The notes: a model not told the origin generated them from the letters alone. Positions 6,685-13,695 are shown, counted from the first letter of the stretch. The stretch is DNA of 23,831 bases from JADFUZ01 sp034430415 (GCA_034430415.1 DAOUEN010000040.1:1-23831); one strand, 5' to 3'. A program made the numbers and translations.

Positions 6685-7632
6685 CTACCTGAGTATGCCT
6701 CTCACGATGACGTCCACCGCCTCCTCCTCGCTCAGGCCCCGGGCCATCAAGGTCTGCATCTGCTTGCTGTCTATGCTGCCGATGGCTGCCTCGTGGGTGA
6801 CCTTGGCCCTCCTGTCGTTTACATGCACCACCGGAACGGCGCTGGCAACGACCCCGTCTCCGTTCACCACTTCGAGGCAGTCGATGTGACCCCTGGCGAA
6901 AGGGGCATTGCCGTAGGTTTCGCCCCTCACCATCGCCCTGGCGTTGTCGCTCAGTACCAGGCGGCTCTTGACCAGCCCCCTGGCCCCTTGCCCATCCAGG
7001 TGGATCTTCTCCACGATATCTATCTCGTCTTTCTTCTTGCCGGAGACCTTGACCGTAAGCTCGCTGATGCTGTTCTCGTCTCCGAAAACGTCGAAATCGT
7101 AGTCCAGGACGCCCACGCAGCCTTCAATCAGGGTAAAGGTGCTCTGCCACACGCCATTCTTGCCCACGCTGATTCTACCCTTGGGGACCACCCTGATGCC
7201 GCCGGCCTCTCCGTGGTAGTGCGTCTCCCGGTAGCAGAACCTGGCGTTGTCCCCGATTTTGATGTCGGCGTCCATCTTGTGTGTCACCTCGACGGCGTTG
7301 GGGAAAAGGCAGTGGGCGATGGCGGTTATATCGCTGCCGGCCTGCGCCTCCACTCTCAATGCAATCTCCTGGAGGCCCTGCTGGGGCAGGACCCCGAAGC
7401 ACAGGTGGATCGGGTGCTCGATCCTGGCCCCCTCCGCCACCACCAGAGCGACATTTACCCCGCTCTCCGTGTGCTCCGTCTCAATCTTCAGCCCCGGGAC
7501 GTGGCCCACGCTCAGCACCTTGTTCTCATGGACCACCAGGCTGCCTGTCTCACCGTTTCTCAGGACACCAGGGTCCCCGCCTGCCCTGCCGTAGGCCTCA
7601 AGCATAGCCTCGTACTCTTTGACAGCAATCAT
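6685..7632 (-). CDS. sufB: SufB/SufD-type Fe-S assembly scaffold (single SufBD protein)
   Basis: A 315-residue protein of the SufBD family, much shorter than E. coli SufB or SufD and matching the compact form found in minimal SUF (SMS-like) systems. The beta-helix core is recognisable in VNVALVVAEGARIEHPIHLCFG, VPKGRISVGKNGVWQS, LVLSDNARAMVRGETYGNAP and the C-terminal SKQMQTLMARGLSEEEAVDVIVRGIL. It would act with SufC as the cytoplasmic scaffold that builds and delivers Fe-S clusters. Candidate ligands include C78 and H-rich CYRETHYHG and ARGHIDCLEV segments. The ATG at 7632 is 3 bases after the sufC stop, so they are tightly coupled. No second SufB/D and no SufS or SufU is present nearby. 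Confidence 0.92.
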   Translation of the reverse strand: MIAVKEYEAMLEAYGRAGGDPGVLRNGETGSLVVHENKVLSVGHVPGLKIETEHTESGVNVALVVAEGARIEHPIHLCFGVLPQQGLQEIALRVEAQAGSDITAIAHCLFPNAVEVTHKMDADIKIGDNARFCYRETHYHGEAGGIRVVPKGRISVGKNGVWQSTFTLIEGCVGVLDYDFDVFGDENSISELTVKVSGKKKDEIDIVEKIHLDGQGARGLVKSRLVLSDNARAMVRGETYGNAPFARGHIDCLEVVNGDGVVASAVPVVHVNDRRAKVTHEAAIGSIDSKQMQTLMARGLSEEEAVDVIVRGILR

Positions 7633-7635
7633 CCT

Positions 7636-8352
7636 TTAAGCCCCGTTGTGCTCAGGCTCGCCGATGTGGTTGCAGATGGAGCAGTTGCTCTTGAACCACT
7701 CGCATATCTCCTCTGGCTGCCCGGTGTTGATTATCCTCCCATCGCAGGCTACCCACACCTCCTCTGCCGCCCTGATGGCCTCCTCGCTGTGCGTGATCAG
7801 CAGCACCGAGGAGCCCTGCTTACCCATTTCGGCTATCCCATTCATAATGTGGGGCAGCGAAAGTACGTCTATGCCGGAATCGGGCTCATCCAGTATGGCC
7901 AGCCTGGGCTTCATGGCCATCACCGAGGCAAGCTCCACCCGTTTCCTCTCACCTCCGCTCAGGGTGGCATCGACCGCTCGATTCAGGTACTCTGCGGGGT
8001 GAAGCCCTACTGTCCACAGGTAGCTTTCGATCTTCTCCAGACTCGGCTCCCGGCGCAGGCTGAGGTATTCCCTTACGCTGAGACCTTCGAACCTGGCGGG
8101 TTCCTGCCAGGCCAGGCTTATCCCCAATTTCGCTCTCTCCGAAATGCTGCGGCGGGTGATGTCCTGTCCCTGGAAGATTATGCTGCCCTCGTCGGGGAAG
8201 CAGATGCCCATCAGCAGGTTGGCCAGGGTGGTCTTCCCTGTTCCGTTGACCCCGAGCAGGCCGTGTATCATCCCGTCCTTGACTTCGAAGTTCAGGCCGT
8301 TGATGACGTGCCTGCCGTTGAGAGTGAGCCTGAGGTTCTCTGCCCTTAGCAC
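7636..8352 (-). CDS. sufC: SufC Fe-S assembly ATPase
   Basis: A 238-residue ABC-type ATPase that powers cluster assembly on the SufBD partner. Walker A is GVNGTGKTT (34-42), the signature is LSGGERKRVELASV, and Walker B is RLAILDEPDSGIDV, with DSGID typical of SufC rather than transporter ATPases. The frame opens upstream to 8403, but GTG at 8352 lies just after GAGGAGAGGAG and gives the normal N-terminus MLRAENLRLTLNG; the earlier start would overlap the zinc-ribbon gene. The C-terminal tail has two Cys (SNCSICNHIG), common in the short SUF branch. It stands 14 bases after the zinc-ribbon gene. Confidence 0.94.
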   Translation of the reverse strand: MLRAENLRLTLNGRHVINGLNFEVKDGMIHGLLGVNGTGKTTLANLLMGICFPDEGSIIFQGQDITRRSISERAKLGISLAWQEPARFEGLSVREYLSLRREPSLEKIESYLWTVGLHPAEYLNRAVDATLSGGERKRVELASVMAMKPRLAILDEPDSGIDVLSLPHIMNGIAEMGKQGSSVLLITHSEEAIRAAEEVWVACDGRIINTGQPEEICEWFKSNCSICNHIGEPEHNGA

Positions 8353-8366
8353 TTTTCTCCTCTCCT

Positions 8367-8600
8367 CTACATCTGGCAGGAAGCACAACTCATGGCGGAA
8401 CATGTGCTGCAGGCCGAGCTGCCTCCGGTGCTGCCGAAGTCATCTTCGGAGCCTCCGGACGGGCAGGCGAACGAGGACATAACCCGCTGGGCCCCGTTGT
8501 GACATCGGGGACAGGAGGCAGCCTCGTTTGACTTGCTCAGGGGAAGGAGTAGTTCAAACTTGAACTCGCACCCCGGACAGTAGAACTCGTAAATCGGCAT
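8367..8600 (-). CDS. FmdB-type zinc-ribbon protein with cysteine-rich tail
   Basis: A 77-residue protein beginning MPIYEFYCPGCEFKFELLLP, the FmdB/CxxC-CxxC zinc-ribbon signature, with metal-ligand pairs C8/C11 and C30/C33. A Gly/Ser linker leads to a C-terminal tail with two more CxxC pairs (C64/C67 and C72/C75) plus C46. The family often appears as a putative regulator or metallochaperone, without an established reaction. AGGAGAG precedes the ATG. It lies between nfu and sufC in the Fe-S operon, so a metal or cluster-delivery role is a reasonable inference. Confidence 0.88.
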   Translation of the reverse strand: MPIYEFYCPGCEFKFELLLPLSKSNEAASCPRCHNGAQRVMSSFACPSGGSEDDFGSTGGSSACSTCSAMSCASCQM

Positions 8601-8639
8601 TTATCTCTCCTGATGCTTGCCCGTGGCTGCTGTAGAGCC

Positions 8640-8682
8640 GCCACAGGCCCTGCCACTTTTTGTGCTGTCACAGCCCTGTGGC
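8640..8682. repeat. Inverted repeat between nfu and the zinc-ribbon gene
   Basis: GCCACAGG (8640-8647) and CCTGTGGC (8675-8682) are perfect 8-bp arms around a 27-base loop that contains a short CAC-TTTTT-GTG hairpin. It fills most of the 119-base gap and would be transcribed as a stem-loop, possibly an RNA processing or attenuation site. No coding sequence is seen here. Confidence 0.4.
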
Positions 8683-8719
8683 TGCCTCGCCGAATGTGCC
8701 CTGTCAGCGCAGCCGCCCT

Positions 8720-8938
8720 CTATACAGCGACTACCTCTTTGACCTCGGGCAGCTGCTTCTTGAGTGCCTGTTCCACTCCGAACTTGAGTGTCATAGCCGC
8801 CATGGGGCAGCCCGAACAGGCGCCGGTGAGCTTTACCTTGACCACGCCGTCGTCCACGTCCAGCAGCTCTATATTGCCTCCGTCGGCTACCAGCGCCGGC
8901 CTTATCTGGTTCAGGGCCTCTTCAACTTTCTCTCGCAT
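8720..8938 (-). CDS. nfu: NifU-like (NFU) Fe-S carrier protein
   Basis: A 72-residue stand-alone NFU domain. The diagnostic sequence is LVADGGNIELLDVDDGVVKV followed by LTGACSGCPMAAMTLKFGVE, with C41 and C44 of the CxxC motif that binds a transferable [4Fe-4S] cluster at a dimer interface. Its length matches the minimal domain. GGAGG lies at a normal distance before the ATG, and the gene starts 10 bases after the Rrf2 regulator stop. It probably carries clusters made by SufBC to apoproteins, including the many Fe-S subunits encoded nearby. Confidence 0.94.
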   Translation of the reverse strand: MREKVEEALNQIRPALVADGGNIELLDVDDGVVKVKLTGACSGCPMAAMTLKFGVEQALKKQLPEVKEVVAV

Positions 8939-8948
8939 GTCTTGCCTC

Positions 8949-9401
8949 CTATGCGTTTACCTTCTTATCGTTCAACTGCTTCGACTCCCACTTCCGCCTT
9001 TGCCGTTCCATCAGGTCTTGCAGCGTTACGGACTCCAGGACCTGGTTCACGGCGGCCTTCATCTCAACCCAGACATCGTACACCGCGCAGTGAGCCGTCT
9101 TGGGAAATGCCTCGGGAGTGTCGACGCAGTCCGCCGGGGCCATGGACCCCTCGGTGGCCTGGATGATCTCGCTGAGCTTCACCTGGGAAGGAGGCCTGGC
9201 CAGGGCAAAACCGCCGCGTGCCCCCCGGGCGCTTCTTACCATCCCCGCCACCTTGAGGGAGATAAGCAAATGCTCCAGATACCGCCCGGAGAGGTCATAC
9301 CGCCCGGCTATGTCCTTCACCAGGATGGGCCCCTCGCCGTAGTGAAGGGCCAGGTCGAGCATGGCCACCGTGGCGTAACGTCCTTTAGTAGATATCGGCA
9401 T
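8949..9401 (-). CDS. Rrf2-family Fe-S-sensing transcription regulator
   Basis: A 150-residue Rrf2/IscR-type protein with the N-terminal winged helix (MPISTKGRYATVAMLDLALH, DIAGRYDLSGRYLEHLLISL, SARGARGGFALAR wing). The C-terminal cluster-binding segment reads ADCVDTPEAFPKTAHCAVYDVW: C92 and C105 are present, but the middle cysteine of the usual three is replaced (A98/F99). H104 is adjacent. It heads the suf operon. The ATG at 9401 has only a weak AAAGG upstream. A perfect inverted repeat lies over its own transcription start, so it is very probably autoregulated; a second copy lies at the CoA-disulfide reductase promoter. Confidence 0.92.
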   Translation of the reverse strand: MPISTKGRYATVAMLDLALHYGEGPILVKDIAGRYDLSGRYLEHLLISLKVAGMVRSARGARGGFALARPPSQVKLSEIIQATEGSMAPADCVDTPEAFPKTAHCAVYDVWVEMKAAVNQVLESVTLQDLMERQRRKWESKQLNDKKVNA

Positions 9402-9414
9402 GTCGCTGGTGTAC

Positions 9415-9439
9415 CTTTATCAGTATATTTATGATAAAG
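9415..9439. promoter_or_regulatory. Palindromic operator at the rrf2-suf promoter
   Basis: Perfect 8-bp arms CTTTATCA (9415-9422) and TGATAAAG (9432-9439) flank 9 AT-rich bases. The repeat begins 3 bases after the -10 box and covers the predicted start point near 9436. The position suits repression by the Rrf2 protein encoded just downstream. A related site at 13627-13651 has the same placement. Confidence 0.8.
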
Positions 9440-9442
9440 CTA

Positions 9443-9471
9443 ATTTTAGAACCACTGACCGGAGTTGTCAA
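9443..9471 (-). promoter_or_regulatory. Promoter of the rrf2-nfu-suf operon
   Basis: TTGACA (9471-9466) and TAAAAT (9448-9443) are separated by 17 bases on the minus strand, close to the sigma70 consensus. The transcript would start about 35 bases before the rrf2 ATG. Confidence 0.85.
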
Positions 9472-9494
9472 GTGGCTTCGGCACTGCACGGGCG

Positions 9495-10706
9495 CTACCG
9501 CAGGAGTTGCGGAGCAAAGAGGAGCAGCGCGCCTAGGATGACCAGTATCGTCCCTCCTATGGGCTTGCAGTACCTGACGTATCTGTCTCCCAAATGCGAA
9601 CTCATGGCGAAAGCCGCCGAGCCGAAGATGATGAGGTCGTCCAGCATGAAGAACAAGTCGTACAGCAGGATGTAGCCGTAGTAGCCCAGAGTGGACAGAT
9701 CGCTCAGTGAGAGCACGTGGGTGAAGATCGCCGGGAGCGCCGAGGAACAAACGAACTCTATGGAGTTGACCACGAAGGCCAGAGCCACGATACCCGCTAT
9801 CGTGGCCAGGTTCATGGGAGACGAGACCAGCCTCTCTATCCGGGACATGGTCTTCTTTCTGGATTCGGGGCCTACGACTTCGCAGGTGATGGCCCCTTTC
9901 ATTACTATGTGTTCCCTCAGGTTCAATATCCCGGCACCCAGAGCCACCAGTCCGATCACTATGGTCACCGGCCGGGAGTAGCCTATGAGCAGGAAGGCGT
10001 TGAGCCAGGCGGTCATAAACAGGAAGTACAGCACCCCGGAGGCGAAGACGAAGGAGCCGACCAGCAGCCAGGCCTTTCTGCGGTCCTTCAATATGAGTAT
10101 CAGCGAGATGAGGTAGGCCAGCACCCACATGGCGCAGGGATTGAAACCGTCCACCAGACCCAGGGTCACCGCCAGGCCGCTAAGAGAGTAGTCGGAAAGC
10201 CTTATCTCCCCGATGATGGGTATGGTCTGGACGTCGGAGGGCTCTTCGACTTCCGCCGTGGGGCGGACTCCTTGCAGCCATTGCTGCAAAGCCTCTTCGA
10301 TCTCGTTGCCGGTCGTCTCCTCCGATTGCCAGCCAATGAAGACCTGCTCTCCAACAATGGTCAGCGGGAAGTCCAGTTGCTCCTCCGTTACGCCCGTGCC
10401 CTCCAGCATTTCCACCAGCCTGGAGTATTCGCCGGGGTTGGCGCCGTCGTGGTAGATGAAAGAAACGGAGGGGTAAGCCCGGGCCAGGCTCTCGTTGAAT
10501 GGCTCCTGGTCCTTGCAGTGCGGGCAGCCGGCGTGGTAGAAGAAGTGCAGCTCGACGGCGTCGCTCTCAACAGGCCCTGCGGGCTGTGCCGGCTCCTGGC
10601 CCAGCGACAGCAGGACTATGCCCAGTACCGTCAGGCCTATGACCAGATATCTCTTGAAGGGGTCCCGGTAGACTCCTGCCCAGAGGCTCGCAAGCTTGTT
10701 ACTCAT
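9495..10706 (-). CDS. Thioredoxin-like domain fused to DsbD/CcdA-type membrane thiol carrier
   Basis: The 403-residue protein has a signal-anchor helix (about 19-36), an exported thioredoxin/glutaredoxin-like domain with active site CPHC (C61/C64 in ELHFFYHAGCPHCKDQEPF), then a linker and about six to seven membrane helices (from about 172). Two membrane cysteines, C191 in GFNPCAMWVL and C320 in EFVCSSALPAIFT, match the redox pair of CcdA/DsbD cores, which carry electrons across the membrane. The N-terminal domain would be the terminal donor, the reverse of E. coli DsbD, where the thioredoxin domain is C-terminal. It is third after CoADR-rhodanese and a Cys-paired lipoprotein, its likely substrate. 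No clear ribosome-binding site is seen. Confidence 0.87.
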   Translation of the reverse strand: MSNKLASLWAGVYRDPFKRYLVIGLTVLGIVLLSLGQEPAQPAGPVESDAVELHFFYHAGCPHCKDQEPFNESLARAYPSVSFIYHDGANPGEYSRLVEMLEGTGVTEEQLDFPLTIVGEQVFIGWQSEETTGNEIEEALQQWLQGVRPTAEVEEPSDVQTIPIIGEIRLSDYSLSGLAVTLGLVDGFNPCAMWVLAYLISLILILKDRRKAWLLVGSFVFASGVLYFLFMTAWLNAFLLIGYSRPVTIVIGLVALGAGILNLREHIVMKGAITCEVVGPESRKKTMSRIERLVSSPMNLATIAGIVALAFVVNSIEFVCSSALPAIFTHVLSLSDLSTLGYYGYILLYDLFFMLDDLIIFGSAAFAMSSHLGDRYVRYCKPIGGTILVILGALLLFAPQLLR

Positions 10707-10774
10707 CGGGTGTCACAGTCAGTAGCCGGTTGGATGCCGCTATCAAGAACCGCGGGCGGGAGCGCGCTTCGCCC

Positions 10775-11776
10775 TCAGTTGAAAACACATCCGCAGGTCT
10801 CGACCTTGAACTGTGTGCTCCTGGCGGCCATGTTGCCCGCGGTGTCGTACACCACTACGGTAATGGTGATGGTGCCCCGCTCGTCGGGGGCGGTCCAGGT
10901 CACCGTGGGGCCCTCTCCCTCGAATGAGTCGCAGGCGCCACAGTTGCTGGGTGCGACGTACGTGTCGTGGCCATCGGACCATTCGTAGATCAGTCCCTCG
11001 CCCGGGTTCCCGACTATACAGGTGATTTCACAGCGGCGGTTCCTCAGGATCATGTACCCGCCTTCGTGCTCCTTGAAGTACTCGGGCTCTTCGGGGGTAA
11101 TGAGCAAGGCTTCGATGACCGGGGGTGGGGTCGAGGCCACGCTTATGGTCATCCAGGTCGTCGCCTCTTCGCCGAACCCATCACTGACCACCACCGTTAT
11201 GTCGTACAGGCCGTCTTCCTCCGGAGCCGTCCAGGTGATTACCGGCCCTGAGCCGGTCACATCGCCTCCCTCAAACCACCACTCGTATGTGAGTTCATCG
11301 TCGTCGAGGTCTTCGGCCCTGCACTCGATGCGGCAACTGCCTGAGGGGGTAACCCAGTCCTTGTTGGTTACCAGTGCCTCTATGGTTGGCGGGTAGTTGT
11401 CCTTTACGTTCACGGTTACGGACTCGATGGTTTCACCCTCTCTGCCGTCGCTTACCGTGACCATGATGTGGTAGATGCCCGGCGTATCGGGAGCTGTCCA
11501 GGCCACGCTGGACATTCCCCCGGTTATATCGCCTCTGGTGGCCCACCACTCGTAGCTCAGCTCGTCACCGTCCTCATCCGAAGCGTTGCAGGTGATGATG
11601 CAGCTGTCCACAGGAGTGACTCTGTCCGGATTGACCTCCAGGCTGCTGATAACGGGAGGGTGGTTCGGGGAGCAGCCACCGGCCAGGAGGCCGGCGGCGA
11701 TCAGGACGGCAATGCTCAATTGGCACCTTAGCAGTCTGCCCGGCTGTGTCCTCGCCCCGGTTTGTCTTCTTATCAT
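10775..11776 (-). CDS. Lipoprotein with three PKD/Ig-like domains and regular cysteine pairs
   Basis: The start is not certain: the frame reaches a GTG at 11809, but ATG at 11776 gives a compact signal peptide with charged start (MIRRQTGAR), hydrophobic core and lipobox LAGGC (C35). Three beta-sandwich domains follow (about 40-126, 128-214, 218-331), each with a YEW and a V-x-WTAP-x-x-G-x-Y/I-x-I-x-V-x-V motif of PKD-like modules. Each domain has a CxxxC pair at the same strand: C59/C63, C148/C152, C249/C253. Domain three adds CGAC (C279/C282) and the C-terminus adds CGC (C328/C330). It should sit on the outer face of the membrane. It lies between CoADR-rhodanese and the DsbD-like gene, suggesting thiol redox or metal binding. 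Function unknown. Confidence 0.85.
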   Translation of the reverse strand: MIRRQTGARTQPGRLLRCQLSIAVLIAAGLLAGGCSPNHPPVISSLEVNPDRVTPVDSCIITCNASDEDGDELSYEWWATRGDITGGMSSVAWTAPDTPGIYHIMVTVSDGREGETIESVTVNVKDNYPPTIEALVTNKDWVTPSGSCRIECRAEDLDDDELTYEWWFEGGDVTGSGPVITWTAPEEDGLYDITVVVSDGFGEEATTWMTISVASTPPPVIEALLITPEEPEYFKEHEGGYMILRNRRCEITCIVGNPGEGLIYEWSDGHDTYVAPSNCGACDSFEGEGPTVTWTAPDERGTITITVVVYDTAGNMAARSTQFKVETCGCVFN

Positions 11777-11836
11777 TGTGAGTATCAACTGCTCACTATC
11801 CAGCATCACGGCGCAGCATTGTCGGCCTCCGTCTGT

Positions 11837-13537
11837 TCACTGTGCCGAGCTCTCTTCCCTGGCGGGCAGGTCGTACGGCCAGGCCGAGATGCTGCCGTCC
11901 AGGAATTTTGCGTCTTTGAAGCCAGCGGCGTCAAGTATCCGCTGCGCCTGGTAGGCGCGCACGCTTGCTTTGCAGTAGGTGACTATTTCCCCGTCCGCCG
12001 GGAGCTCACCGAGCCTAGAGCGCAGCTCGTTGAGAGGCAGCGGCCTTGTCTGGGGTGCTTCTATGTGACCGGCCTCCCATTCTTCCGGGGTGCGGACGTC
12101 CAGGAGTATGAAATCGGCTCCGCTCTCGGTCCTCTCTCTGACCTCCGCGGGGTTCAGTGACCTGGCATCTCCCGATTGCTTGTTGCGGAGGACGTTGGCG
12201 GCGTGGTGCAGCGGGTCCATGGCGTTGTTGTACGGCGGTGCGTAGGCCAGGTCTATGTTGGCCAGGTCTTCGGCGGTGGCGCCGAAGCTGAGAGCGGTGG
12301 CCAGCACGTCCACTCGCTTTGCCGTCTCTCCCAGCCCCACCACCTGTCCGCCCAGCAGCCTGAGGCCATTTCTTTCGGCAACCAGCTTCACCAGGATCTG
12401 TCTCGCGCCGGGGTAGTAGGCGGCGTGTTCATCTTCGGGCACGAGGCATGTCAGCACGTCAAGTCCGGCCTCCCGTGCCTGAGATTCACTGAGTCCGACC
12501 CGGGCTACGTTGTAGTCGAAGACCTTGACCACGGCAGTGCCCAGCACGCCGGGGAAGGTGTCGCATCCACCGGTGATATTGGTCCCGATAATCCTGCCAT
12601 GCTTGTTGGCGGTGGAGCCCATGGGAGCCAGTACCTTCCGCTGTGTGATTCGGTGTACGTTCTCCACGCAGTCCCCGCCGGCGTAGATGTCGGGGTCGCT
12701 CGTCTGCAGGTACTGGTTGACCGAGATGCCGCGCGTCGAGCCGATGGCCAGCCCGGCCTCCTGTGCCAGCCCGGTATTCGGCCTGGCGCCGACGGCCAGC
12801 AGCACCAGTCCGGCCTCCAGTTCCCCGCTCTCAGTCCTCACCTGCTGTACCCATCCCTGCCCGTCGCCATCCACTCCGCTGACCCGCTGCCCCAGGAGCA
12901 GCTTTATGCCCTTGCTCTGCAGCTGCCTGGCGACGTGGGCCGCCATTTCAGAGTCGAGGAGCGTGGGCAGTACCCGGTCGAAGGCCTCCATCACGGTCAC
13001 CTCGAGACCCCGGGAGACAAAAGCCTCGGCCACCTCCAGCCCTATCAGACCGGCGCCAACAATCACGGCCTTTTTGGTTCTGTCTTGTGCCAGCAGGTCT
13101 CTGATAGCCAGCGCGTCGTCAATCTTGGACAGAGTGAATATCCCCCCGAGGCCGCTGTCCTTCAGCCCCAGGGTCGCCGGCGTGCTGCCGGTTGCTAGCA
13201 CCAGTCTGTCGTATGCCAGGGTTGAGACCTGCTCCGTTTTCAGGTTGAGCAGCTCCAGGGTGTGGGCCTGGCGGTCTATTGACAGGGCCCGCGTTCGTGT
13301 CAGCACGTCTACGTCCAGCACGTCCTTGAAGAAGTCCGGCTTCCGTCTCACCAGTTCACGCTGTTTCTCGATCACGCCGGAGATGTGATAGGGCAGGCCG
13401 CAGGTGGCCTCGGAGACGTTCGCTCCTTCCTCGACTATGGTTATCCGGGCCTTCGGATCGCAGCGCCGTGCCCTGGCTGCTGCCTTCGGCCCGCAGGCCA
13501 TGCCCCCGATGACTACTATGTTGTCTGCCTTCTTCAA
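11837..13537 (-). CDS. CoA-disulfide reductase-like flavoprotein fused to rhodanese (NSR/Npsr type)
   Basis: A 566-residue fusion. Residues 1-450 form a FAD/NAD(P)H pyridine-nucleotide-disulfide oxidoreductase: FAD motif VVIGGMACGPKAAARARR, redox Cys C46 in SEATCGLPYHI, NAD motif AVIVGAGLIGLEVAEAF, second FAD motif DIYAGGDCVE. Residues about 465-560 form a rhodanese domain with active Cys C522 (YCKASVR). CoADR-RHD proteins reduce CoA persulfides, polysulfide or CoA disulfide with NAD(P)H in the cytoplasm. The TTG start at 13537 follows AGAAGGGGG. A promoter with an Rrf2-type operator precedes it by about 110 bases. It heads the operon with the lipoprotein and DsbD-like genes. Confidence 0.93.
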   Translation of the reverse strand: MKKADNIVVIGGMACGPKAAARARRCDPKARITIVEEGANVSEATCGLPYHISGVIEKQRELVRRKPDFFKDVLDVDVLTRTRALSIDRQAHTLELLNLKTEQVSTLAYDRLVLATGSTPATLGLKDSGLGGIFTLSKIDDALAIRDLLAQDRTKKAVIVGAGLIGLEVAEAFVSRGLEVTVMEAFDRVLPTLLDSEMAAHVARQLQSKGIKLLLGQRVSGVDGDGQGWVQQVRTESGELEAGLVLLAVGARPNTGLAQEAGLAIGSTRGISVNQYLQTSDPDIYAGGDCVENVHRITQRKVLAPMGSTANKHGRIIGTNITGGCDTFPGVLGTAVVKVFDYNVARVGLSESQAREAGLDVLTCLVPEDEHAAYYPGARQILVKLVAERNGLRLLGGQVVGLGETAKRVDVLATALSFGATAEDLANIDLAYAPPYNNAMDPLHHAANVLRNKQSGDARSLNPAEVRERTESGADFILLDVRTPEEWEAGHIEAPQTRPLPLNELRSRLGELPADGEIVTYCKASVRAYQAQRILDAAGFKDAKFLDGSISAWPYDLPAREESSAQ

Positions 13538-13626
13538 CCAGGACCCCCTTCTCTGCTGGGTGAGGACTCCCGCACGCCGGGCCCGCTGAGTAATGGCTGC
13601 CGGGGACGGCCCTCACTGCCATGCGC

Positions 13627-13651
13627 CTTTATCAGTAAGTTAATGAGGAAA
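13627..13651. promoter_or_regulatory. Second Rrf2-type operator, at the CoADR-rhodanese promoter
   Basis: CTTTATCA (13627-13634), nine bases, then TGAGGAAA (13644-13651). Compared with the rrf2 site, 20 of 27 positions are the same including the first 12 in a row, and it begins 3 bases after the -10 box as there. One arm is degenerate, so binding may be weaker. Confidence 0.65.
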
Positions 13652-13654
13652 TGC

Positions 13655-13683
13655 ATATTACAACGCCGGGTGGGGATTGTCAA
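13655..13683 (-). promoter_or_regulatory. Promoter of the CoADR-lipoprotein-DsbD-like operon
   Basis: TTGACA (13683-13678) and TAATAT (13660-13655) are 17 bases apart on the minus strand. The predicted start is near 13648, giving a leader of about 110 bases before the TTG start codon at 13537. Confidence 0.75.
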
Positions 13684-13695
13684 ACGGCGGCCTCC

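Noticed and set aside
6793..8349. 518-codon open frame on the plus strand opposite sufB and sufC
   Set aside because: It is antisense to two clearly conserved genes, has no recognizable domain, and results from the high third-position GC.
9717..10988. 423-codon open frame on the plus strand opposite the DsbD-like gene
   Set aside because: Antisense shadow with His/Gln/Gly-rich composition and no motif.
12176..13198. 340-codon plus-strand frame opposite CoADR-rhodanese
   Set aside because: Mirror of a conserved coding sequence; no family resemblance.
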